NCBI GenBank assembly: GCA_900757485.1
Contig: CAAEOA010000070.1
Span: 1-20,338 of the forward strand
From: Oscillospiraceae bacterium
GTDB lineage: Bacteria > Bacillota > Clostridia > Oscillospirales > Ruminococcaceae
Reading direction: 5' to 3'
Length of the DNA: 20,338 nucleotides
The first letter of the stretch is position 1. Each line of letters starts with the position of its first letter. Below the pieces are notes generated by a model. The model had not been told where the DNA came from. It ran no database searches and worked only from the letters and a program-made list of their open reading frames with translations. This document shows positions 13,357-19,497 of the stretch, piece by piece. Both the position numbers and the translations under genes were made by a program.

Positions 13357-15399
13357 CTAAATTTGATTTAACCTCTGCAAAATTCCGGAATTGTTTAAAT
13401 CCACCCGCTGTACCTGCTCCGGCACAGTAATATCATTTCCGAGCGGAGACAATTCTATCAGCCGGAGTTCATTTAAAATATCCAATACAAAGCGGAACTT
13501 ACAATAATTCAGCTTTGTTTCCATAATTTTAATGTAAAGCAATTCGACATCCTGATGAAATCCCCGGTTCTTTTTTAACAACTGGTATAGAAAAGCAATT
13601 TCATCCCGTGAGGGCAAAATTCTTCCTTTCAATCTGCTGTCAACCGGTTCTCCCTGAGTTATTTTCTCATAAGCCGTTTTGGCACTGAAAAACTGTGATT
13701 CCGGAAAATCGGACGGACGGATATCTTTGATTTTTACCGACACGCTTTTTCTTCCGTTATATTCGTTAATGCCGACCGAAGCCACCAAATCCACCGTATT
13801 GCCGATTTCGAAACAAAACCGGTCGGTACTCATTCCAAAATAAAGTCCCTGAAAGCTTTTTTTATGTTCTGTTTCAAAAGTAATTTTAATGTGTTTGTTA
13901 TCCGAAAGCGGCGTAATCGCTGAAACCTTTAACTGTTTCACCAAAAAAACGGGAGACTGATTCTCCGCACCGAACGGCTGGAGCAGTTCCAACTGTTCTA
14001 TATTTTCAACCGTCATTTCTTCTGCGGTCAGCGTCCTGTCAATCACATATGTATATCGGGGCATTTCGTCAAAGTATTCCCGTGCATATCGATTTATTTC
14101 CCGGGAAAAACCTTCGATATTTTCTGTCGGCAAACTAAATCCCGCCGCCTGTTTATGCCCGCCGTATTTTGTGAGCAGAGAACTGCAGGATGTCAACGCC
14201 TTAAACAATGAAAATTCTCCGAAACTGCGTGCAGAGCCGGTTGCTTCCTTTCCGTCCACAGAAATCAACAGATTCGGCTTCGAAAACCGCTCTGAAATTT
14301 TTGCCGACACAATCCCGATTACTCCGTGATGCCAGTTTTCTCCCGCAAGCACCAAGACTCGTTCTTTCAGCTTTTCGGGATGCTCAGACAGCAATCGTTC
14401 AATATCTTCCATAATGAAAATTTCCTGCTGTTGTCGCTGTTTATTTAAGTCATTGATTTTCTGTGCCAGATCAGCCGCTTCTTCCTCGCTCTCACAAAGC
14501 AGTAACTCCATGGCAAGACGTGCTGATCCCATCCGCCCGGCAGCATTAATACGCGGAACGATCCCAAATGCAACATTTTCTGCCGTCAGAGTCTTATCTT
14601 CGAGTCCTGCCAGCTGAAGCAGCGCATTCAAACCCATGTTTTCCGTATTTTGCAGCATCTGGAGTCCGCGCTTTACCAGCTTGCGGTTTTCACCGGTAAG
14701 CGGCACCACATCTCCGATTGTGCCGATTGCCGCAAGATCTCCAAAATATTCGACGGCACTGTCCATGTTTCCGTCTTCTAAAGCCGCAACCAGCTTTAAC
14801 GCCACGCCTGCGCCGCAAAGATAACGGTACGGACTTCCGCAATCTTTTCTGTGCGGATCAACCACCGCTGCCGCATCAGGCAGAGTATCTCCCGGCTGAT
14901 GATGATCGGTAATCACAATATCCATTCCCAGCCGTTTCACCAAATTGACTTCTGCAACTGCCGAAATGCCATTATCTACCGTTACAATCAAACCGACGCC
15001 TTGTTCTGACAGACTCTGTACTGCAGCGGCATTCAGACCGTATCCTTCTCCGTCCCGCTCCGGTATATAGTATACCGCGTTTGCGCCGATTGAAACAAAA
15101 TATTGATATAAAATAGCAGTAGCCGTCACTCCGTCACAATCATAATCGCCGTATACCGCTATTTTTTCATCACGTTCCAACGCCTGCAGAATACGTTCTG
15201 CCGCTCTGTCCATATCCAGAATCGAAAACGGATCAAAAAAATCGCTGTCTGCACTGAAAAAATCTTCAACAGCCTGTGGCGTATCCAGCCCCCTTCCCAC
15301 CAGGACATCGGAAACAAGCGGAGGCAAATCGTATTCGCTCGACAGAATACGGGATTTTTCTGCTGAAATATGATTCAATTTCCACTGTTTTATGCTCAT
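13357..15399 (-). CDS. recJ: Single-stranded-DNA-specific exonuclease RecJ
   Basis: About 680 residues with the DHH-phosphoesterase motifs in order: VYGDYDCDGVTAT (near residue 85), VTDHHQPGD (near 165), AAVVDPHRKDC, FGIVPRINAAGRMG and the DHHA1 motif YGGHKQAAGFSL (near 410). OB-fold and C-terminal regions follow. RecJ digests single-stranded DNA 5' to 3' in RecF-type recombination, mismatch and base-excision repair. The start at 15399 is preferred to the ATG two codons earlier because AGGA then sits 7 nt upstream. It is the first gene of the operon recJ-rel-MBL-hemZ-kinase, with a plausible promoter at 15442-15470 and a divergent promoter for the CarD-like gene beyond it. Confidence 0.96.
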   Translation of the reverse strand: MSIKQWKLNHISAEKSRILSSEYDLPPLVSDVLVGRGLDTPQAVEDFFSADSDFFDPFSILDMDRAAERILQALERDEKIAVYGDYDCDGVTATAILYQYFVSIGANAVYYIPERDGEGYGLNAAAVQSLSEQGVGLIVTVDNGISAVAEVNLVKRLGMDIVITDHHQPGDTLPDAAAVVDPHRKDCGSPYRYLCGAGVALKLVAALEDGNMDSAVEYFGDLAAIGTIGDVVPLTGENRKLVKRGLQMLQNTENMGLNALLQLAGLEDKTLTAENVAFGIVPRINAAGRMGSARLAMELLLCESEEEAADLAQKINDLNKQRQQQEIFIMEDIERLLSEHPEKLKERVLVLAGENWHHGVIGIVSAKISERFSKPNLLISVDGKEATGSARSFGEFSLFKALTSCSSLLTKYGGHKQAAGFSLPTENIEGFSREINRYAREYFDEMPRYTYVIDRTLTAEEMTVENIEQLELLQPFGAENQSPVFLVKQLKVSAITPLSDNKHIKITFETEHKKSFQGLYFGMSTDRFCFEIGNTVDLVASVGINEYNGRKSVSVKIKDIRPSDFPESQFFSAKTAYEKITQGEPVDSRLKGRILPSRDEIAFLYQLLKKNRGFHQDVELLYIKIMETKLNYCKFRFVLDILNELRLIELSPLGNDITVPEQVQRVDLNNSGILQRLNQI

Positions 15400-15441
15400 A
15401 GCCATTTCCTTTCCGGCGTACCGACAAATTATTAATAATAT

Positions 15442-15470
15442 ATTTTACCACGATGAAACCCAAGTTACAA
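15442..15470 (-). promoter_or_regulatory. Sigma-A-like promoter of the recJ operon
   Basis: On the minus strand TTGTAA (15465-15470), a 17-nt spacer and TAAAAT (15442-15447), 43 nt before the recJ start codon. Each box differs from consensus at one or two positions. Confidence 0.45.
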
Positions 15471-15543
15471 GACAAATTCTGTTAAATTTCGATTTGTACT
15501 TTTGCACAAACCTATCCGGTCCCAGATTTGTTTAAAATAGCCT

Positions 15544-15573
15544 TTGAAAAAGGCACGAAAATACTGGTATAAT
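15544..15573 (+). promoter_or_regulatory. Extended -10 promoter of the CarD-like gene
   Basis: TTGAAA (15544-15549), an 18-nt spacer and a perfect TATAAT (15568-15573) with an upstream TGG giving an extended -10, about 85 nt before the CarD-like start codon. A small inverted repeat GCCTTT-GAA-AAAGGC (15540-15554) covers the -35 box and could be an operator. Confidence 0.6.
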
Positions 15574-15657
15574 AAATATATAGTGATAAAACAATGTAAT
15601 TACCGAACCATACAATCTTGACAACAGACAGCAATCATCCTGGAGGAAAACAAAAAT

Positions 15658-16188
15658 ATGCCATATCCATTTCAAAAAAATGATCATGTAATCTATGGGA
15701 AAACCGGGCTATGTATGATACAAGATATCAAACCGCTGACCTTTTCTAATATGAAAGAAAACATTTACTATATTTTACAGCCGGTTCACGATAAAAATGA
15801 AACGGTTTTTGTTCCCTGCAACTCACCCAACTTAATTTCAAAAATGCGGCGAACCATGACTAAAGATGAAATCGACGCCGTTCTTTCAGAAGCCAGAGGG
15901 AAAACAATGGAATGGATTGATGACAAAAACGCCAGATCAGATTATTTTCATCAAATCATTGCAAACGGAAGCCAAACCGATATGCTGTTAGTGGTTAGTT
16001 GTATTTATCAAAACAAAAAACACAGAGAGTCATGCGGAAAAAAGTTGTGTTCCAGTGATGAGCATATCCTGCAATCCTTAGAAAAATTGATCGAAGATGA
16101 ATTTGCTTTTTCCTTACGTCTTAACGGAGAGCAGGTCGGAGAATATATCCGAGACAGGTTGGAAATCCACAACGAAGAATGTCAATAA
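15658..16188 (+). CDS. CarD/CdnL-family RNA polymerase-binding regulator
   Basis: A 176-residue protein. Its N-terminal ~65 residues match the CarD_CdnL_TRCF RNA-polymerase-interacting domain: FQKNDHVIYGKTGLCMIQDI, then YYILQPVHDKNETVFVPCNS. A helical C-terminal domain follows (MTKDEIDAVLSEA...LEKLIEDEFAFSL). CarD-type proteins bind the RNA polymerase beta subunit and act on open-complex stability at promoters, often in stress or growth control. An optimal GGAGG site lies about 8 nt before the ATG. It is the first gene of the only plus-strand cluster here and is divergent from the recJ operon. The proximity to a sigma-like gene, also an RNA polymerase partner, may be coincidence. Confidence 0.88.
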   Translation: MPYPFQKNDHVIYGKTGLCMIQDIKPLTFSNMKENIYYILQPVHDKNETVFVPCNSPNLISKMRRTMTKDEIDAVLSEARGKTMEWIDDKNARSDYFHQIIANGSQTDMLLVVSCIYQNKKHRESCGKKLCSSDEHILQSLEKLIEDEFAFSLRLNGEQVGEYIRDRLEIHNEECQ

Positions 16189-16190
16189 CC

Positions 16191-16267
16191 ATTAAGGAAA
16201 GCACAGCTGATTCCAGTTTTTCATGATATAGAGACACTGAAAATCCGAAAAGGTGTGCTCTCTTAAT
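16191..16267 (+). repeat. Imperfect inverted repeat between the CarD-like gene and the next gene
   Basis: ATTAAGGAAAGCACA (16191-16205) and TGTGCTCTCTTAAT (16254-16267) are near-perfect inverted copies bounding a 77-nt segment that starts right after the CarD-like stop codon. It could be an intercistronic stem or a tiny palindromic insertion. No T-run follows. Confidence 0.4.
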
Positions 16268-16320
16268 ACATAATATTTATGAATGTTATTAAAATAACCA
16301 CCCAGAAAGGAGGCGGGCGC

Positions 16321-16563
16321 ATGAAAAGAGTAAAGGCTGCATGCATTTGCCAAACACTTCATTTTATGCTGAAAGACGATATTGAACATGATTATGCGGT
16401 ACAATTGGTCAACGAAGAAGTGGCTCATTACAAGGCAAAGCTGGAACATGACAGAACAAAATTCAAAATTATCAGCGAAACAAAACAGGAAGACGGTTCA
16501 ATTATTATCAAAATCAAAAAACAGTATAATCAAAACGATGTGGGTGATTATTTAAATGAATAG
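16321..16563 (+). CDS. Small conserved-looking hypothetical protein (80 residues)
   Basis: An 80-residue, strongly charged alpha/beta protein starting MKRVKAACICQTLHFMLKDD. It continues with a helix rich in E, K and H (VNEEVAHYKAKLEHDRTKFK), then two likely strands (KIISETKQEDGSIIIKIKKQYN). Neither membrane segment nor signal peptide is seen. The start at 16321 is set by a perfect AGGAGG 7 nt upstream; an in-frame ATG at 16279 would place that site inside the gene. It resembles short uncharacterised proteins seen in Clostridia (recalled pattern, not verified) and no function is assigned. It lies 132 nt after the CarD-like gene and is likely co-transcribed with it. Confidence 0.8.
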   Translation: MKRVKAACICQTLHFMLKDDIEHDYAVQLVNEEVAHYKAKLEHDRTKFKIISETKQEDGSIIIKIKKQYNQNDVGDYLNE

Positions 16564-16590
16564 ATACATACTTATCTTGTCTTATTCCAA

Positions 16591-16753
16591 AATTCGCACT
16601 TGAGTAGGATTTTCCATTTTGCTGCCCGTCTTTTTCGGGCTGGATGGCATTTTGTATTCCATGCCGGCAGCGGATATTTTAACCTTTATCATCACCTTGA
16701 TTATAATCGGATTCACTTATAAGCAATTCGGAAAGAGGGAATTCACCGTCTGA
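16591..16753 (+). pseudogene. Decayed C-terminal remnant of a MATE-family efflux transporter
   Basis: The frame open from 16604 to the stop at 16751-16753 encodes FSILLPVFFGLDGILYSMPA, continuing ADILTFIITLIIIGFTYKQF. This is typical of the last membrane helices of MATE exporters (a (P)xxFGLDGxxxSxPxAD pattern). An in-frame stop lies just before it, and the neighbouring frame upstream reads HLSRIF, resembling the LSRQ segment that normally precedes this region, so a frameshift is likely. The rest of the ~450-residue transporter is absent; the preceding gene ends at 16563. There is no start codon or ribosome binding site for the piece. It marks an old deletion between 16563 and about 16590. 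Confidence 0.65.
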
Positions 16754-16766
16754 AACACGAAAAAAC

Positions 16767-16820
16767 AAAATAACGGCACAAGGCAGGGAGATGGTTCTCC
16801 CTGCCTTGTGCCGTTATTTT
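16767..16820. terminator. Perfect 25-bp bidirectional terminator
   Basis: A 25-bp perfect stem (16767-16791 with 16796-16820, loop TGGT) has an A-run on the left side and a T-run on the right. It works for both the plus-strand CarD-like cluster and the minus-strand sigma-like gene. The stop codon and last base pairs of the sigma-like gene (16814-16820) lie inside the stem. Confidence 0.9.
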
Positions 16821-18457
16821 TCTACAATCATCAGTACACCCTCTGCTCCGATACGTTTTTCCGGCTCGCTCAATATTCCTTCTTTGATACATTCTTCAAT
16901 GGTTTGCGAAAGAATCCGTACACCGGCAATCAGTTGTGTATATATTTGATATTCACTAATCAGATGTTCGGGTATACGCTTTTTCATAAACACAGATAAT
17001 TCGTCAGCAATATCTTCAATGATCTCTTTCATATTAGTGTTTAAATCAAAAGAAAGATTATAAAATTCTTGATCATTTTTTCTGTCAATCACAATAATTT
17101 TCGGTTCTAAGACATTTCCCTTTTTGCAAAGGTATCCACACTCAATAGCCTTTGCCGCAATCTCCTTTTCATTTTCCGTCAATTCATCAACCGGAAGTCC
17201 TCCAATCGCTTTCAACACCATAAGAAGCTTTAAATCCTGTGATAAATTATGCCCGCAATGAAGATGCTTATCAACACGTTTTCCGTAAATATTCGACACA
17301 AAAACGCTGCGATATCCTCCCACATCAGATGCATCTATACCATCACATCCGTAAAAATCCAAAATGGGAGCTGTTTCGTCACGAAAAGCCACCGCGACGC
17401 ATGAAAAAACGCGTTCAACCGGTACTATATCAGAAAAGTATTTATTTGCAATGACACTGTTTATCTTCTGTTCAAAATCCCAAATTGTTCTTGAAATCAG
17501 CGTCCATAAAATAAAACAACTGTCTTTTTGCGAACTTAAATAAGGGAAAGAAAGTATTTTTTCCTTATTTTGTTCCAAAGCGTTCTTTAACCGACGACAA
17601 AATTCCGGCAGATGCCGCTCATATATTTTATTTGCTTCGTCATATTCCTCGTAATCCACCAACAAAATATTAGCAACATATTTACCGTTTTCCAATTTGC
17701 GCAACATACCGTAACTTCCGTTTTCTCCCCGGCACTGTATGTCCAGTTCTTCTTCAATGTAGGGCATAAGAACGCACAGCTCTTCTGATAGTTCTTTCGC
17801 TGTTCTGGGTTTATCTTTGCAAAGATATATTAGATTTTGCGAAAAAGTTCTTTCACTTTTAGATCTCGGGTCATTGCCGCACGGATTACCGGTTCCGGAA
17901 ATTGCCAGTCGAATGGGTTTTAAAGATAAATTCCGATCATTCATTATTTTAACCTCTCTTCTGATAGAATTTCGGGCAGAGAACAATCGCTGTTTTACCG
18001 TTGTTTCCGATATACCGAGAAGAAGCGCAATATCTTTGATCTTATATTCATCAATATAGTACATCACCATAGCATCTCGATATGCTTTTGACAAAAAGGC
18101 TATTTCACTGAAAATCTTTTTTATTTGTTCTGCTTCTTCTGCCTTTTCGACTAATGTATCTATATCATTTTCTTCTTCAACCAAAGACAGTTCCGCGTTT
18201 TCTATACTGAGATTAACCGAAGCTTTGCTACGTTTCTCACAGAAATCAGCATATACCCGATGGGCAATTGTCCATACAAAAGCATAAAAATTTTTTATTT
18301 CAGATTGCTTACGCATGGCTGATATCACTGCAAAAATAATATCAGAACACAAATCTTCTGCTTCAAATGAAGTATTGCATCTGCGATATGAAAATTGATA
18401 TATTTTGTCAATGAATTCAGCATTTCCAATCTGTTCCGGTAGTCCGGTTGTTCTCAT
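16814..18457 (-). CDS. ECF/sigma-70-like factor with a long C-terminal extension
   Basis: A 547-residue protein. Residues ~11-77 look like sigma region 2 (FEAEDLCSDIIFAVISAM...FYAFVWTIAHRVYADFCEKR). Residues ~110-170 are region 4 with a clear helix-turn-helix (KIKDIALLLGISETTVKQRL, then FSARNSIRREV). Usual ECF sigmas end near residue 180-200, but here ~370 more residues follow. These include a motif GTGNPCGNDPR (188-198), a probable winged helix (~205-268: RTAKELSEEL...GMLRKLENGKYVANILLVD) and a second, weaker helix-wing-like piece (~425-458: LTENEKEIAAKAIECGYLCKKG). They carry many cysteines, including CGH and CxxxC. No anti-sigma gene is adjacent, so the extension may be the built-in sensor or regulator. 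The ribosome binding site (AGGGG) is good. R3 and a hairpin cluster lie upstream. Confidence 0.82.
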   Translation of the reverse strand: MRTTGLPEQIGNAEFIDKIYQFSYRRCNTSFEAEDLCSDIIFAVISAMRKQSEIKNFYAFVWTIAHRVYADFCEKRSKASVNLSIENAELSLVEEENDIDTLVEKAEEAEQIKKIFSEIAFLSKAYRDAMVMYYIDEYKIKDIALLLGISETTVKQRLFSARNSIRREVKIMNDRNLSLKPIRLAISGTGNPCGNDPRSKSERTFSQNLIYLCKDKPRTAKELSEELCVLMPYIEEELDIQCRGENGSYGMLRKLENGKYVANILLVDYEEYDEANKIYERHLPEFCRRLKNALEQNKEKILSFPYLSSQKDSCFILWTLISRTIWDFEQKINSVIANKYFSDIVPVERVFSCVAVAFRDETAPILDFYGCDGIDASDVGGYRSVFVSNIYGKRVDKHLHCGHNLSQDLKLLMVLKAIGGLPVDELTENEKEIAAKAIECGYLCKKGNVLEPKIIVIDRKNDQEFYNLSFDLNTNMKEIIEDIADELSVFMKKRIPEHLISEYQIYTQLIAGVRILSQTIEECIKEGILSEPEKRIGAEGVLMIVEK

Positions 18458-18476
18458 AGCTTTCCCCTCTATGTTC

Positions 18477-18488
18477 CATTCATGAATG
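18477..18488. promoter_or_regulatory. 12-bp palindrome upstream of the sigma-like gene
   Basis: CATTCATGAATG is a perfect palindrome 20 nt before the start codon, in the leader of the sigma-like gene. It could be an operator for a dimeric regulator, possibly the gene's own winged-helix product. One short palindrome may be chance. Confidence 0.25.
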
Positions 18489-18529
18489 ATACACCCATAT
18501 AGTCAGATGAAAACAGATGAGGTTAGGTT

Positions 18530-18600
18530 ATTTTTTATTACAAAACAGGATTTGAAAAACAAATCCGTTGTGGAATAACGAAAATACACCTGCTTTACTT
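18530..18600 (+). repeat. Dispersed repeat R, copy 3
   Basis: A ~71-nt copy of R in the same orientation as copies 1 and 2, more diverged, with hairpin GGATTTG-AAAAA-CAAATCC. Two base changes relative to copies 1 and 2 in the outer arm turn G-T/T-G wobbles into A-T and C-G pairs, in line with selection for a folded structure. It ends 72 nt before the sigma-like start codon, in the same relation as copy 1 to the flippase. Confidence 0.8.
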
Positions 18601-18620
18601 TTTATTATAACATAAATTCC

Positions 18621-18723
18621 ATCAAAACAGTGTTTTGATGACCGCCGCAGGCGGAAACGCTGCTTTGCAGCGTACAGATTACTGACAAACCCGTCGGTTT
18701 TCGACGGGTTTGTCAGTAATCTG
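18621..18723. repeat. Array of four back-to-back hairpins, the last with a 22-bp perfect stem
   Basis: In order: ATCAAAAC-AGT-GTTTTGAT (18621-18639), CCGCC-GCA-GGCGG (18642-18654), ACGCTGC-TTT-GCAGCGT (18657-18673) and a 22-bp perfect stem (18675-18696 with 18702-18723, loop GTTTT, core GACAAACCCGTCG). They are separated by only 1-2 nt. None is followed by a T-run on either strand, so they are not ordinary terminators. The cluster lies on the side of R3 away from the sigma-like gene, as the 4661-4847 cluster does for R1. Confidence 0.8.
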
Positions 18724-18950
18724 AGTCCTCCGAATTGGAGAACTGTTTTTGTAAATGAAAGAATAGTATTTGATTGAATAAAGAACTATGGAAAATTGTT
18801 TTACAGAACAGAATTTTGATCCTTTTATCTACGTTTAATCGGATTTGAAATTTGACTTAACTGAAGAATTTCATCCACGTTTTATAATCAACATCAAGAT
18901 CATAAAATCAATTTGTTGCGCATTTACGATAACCCTGTGCTGTATCGCGC
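18724..18950. other. Intergenic stretch with no supported gene
   Basis: A/T-rich, with only short scattered frames. A small CTCC-GAATT-GGAG inverted repeat lies at 18727-18739. There is no clear terminator for the small Cys-rich gene above it and no convincing promoter for the sigma-like gene. Confidence 0.5.
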
Positions 18951-19139
18951 TTATTTCTCAAACCGTTTTTTCAAAACCTCATAATGATTTCGGTTGGATT
19001 TATCGCCGCCATTATCCGGGAACAGACAAAAAGGCAGGCTATCGGTTGTTCGGTGCTTAATAACACATGCACAGCATTTCCCGTGATTGGGACAAGTTTG
19101 TTTGGGGCAACTACACTCTTTCACATTACTGCAAGACAT
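18951..19139 (-). CDS. DUF6485-like small Cys-rich protein
   Basis: A 62-residue protein with seven Cys in the first 25 residues and one more later: SCSNVKECSCPKQTCPNHGK, CCACVIKHR and SLPFCLFP. The CPNHGKCCxCVxxHR...LPxCxFP pattern is that of the small DUF6485-type proteins of Clostridia and other anaerobes; a metal or cluster ligand role is likely but unproven. Its ribosome binding site is GAGG inside the last codons of the thioredoxin-like gene, whose stop is 4 nt upstream, so the two are translationally coupled. It is the last gene of the permease-thioredoxin set. Confidence 0.8.
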   Translation of the reverse strand: MSCSNVKECSCPKQTCPNHGKCCACVIKHRTTDSLPFCLFPDNGGDKSNRNHYEVLKKRFEK

Positions 19140-19143
19140 ACCA

Positions 19144-19485
19144 TTACCTCATCTTTTTTAATATTGCAACTACTTCTTCAGTTTTTAACACTTTTCCGTA
19201 GGCCACGACCTTGCCGTCCACTACGAGTGCAGGTGTTGTCATGACACCATATGCTGCGATTTGTGTAAAGTCGGTGACATGATCGATAGCGGTATCCATG
19301 CCGAGCTGTTGTAGAGCCGACAGCGTATTGGCTTCCAGTTCATTACATTTAGCACAGCCGGAACCGAGCACCTTCACGCTTGCCCCATTAGCTCTGCATT
19401 CTTTCGCTGCCTGCATGGCTGCCGCATTACAGTTTCCTGCACAACAACATTTCTTTTCTTCTTTTTTCTTACCGAATAATCCCAT
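19144..19485 (-). CDS. Thioredoxin-like redox-active disulfide protein (TM0996/MTH895 group)
   Basis: A 113-residue protein. A lysine-rich N-terminus leads to a Cys-rich extension CCCAGNC (residues 13-19), then a thioredoxin-fold domain of ~77 residues. The active site is SGCAKC (CxxC, near residues 42-47) and the cis-proline motif is MTTPALVVDGK. These features match the small glutaredoxin/thioredoxin-like proteins that accompany COG0701 permeases. It probably reduces or passes thiol-bound ligands to the permease or its substrate; the substrate is unknown. An optimal AGGAGG lies 8 nt before the ATG, and this site overlaps the permease TAG stop. The tight linkage indicates one functional module. 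Confidence 0.92.
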   Translation of the reverse strand: MGLFGKKKEEKKCCCAGNCNAAAMQAAKECRANGASVKVLGSGCAKCNELEANTLSALQQLGMDTAIDHVTDFTQIAAYGVMTTPALVVDGKVVAYGKVLKTEEVVAILKKMR

Positions 19486-19497
19486 TTTGATTTCCTC

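Noticed and set aside
16279..16320. Longer start for the 80-residue protein
   Set aside because: The extra 14 codons include the AGGAGG ribosome binding site itself, so the ATG at 16321 is the real start.
18675..18723. 22-bp hairpin as an intrinsic terminator
   Set aside because: No T-run follows the stem on either strand.
18845..19060. Plus-strand frame of 71 codons
   Set aside because: It overlaps the small Cys-rich gene antisense and lacks a ribosome binding site; its first part is ordinary A/T-rich spacer.
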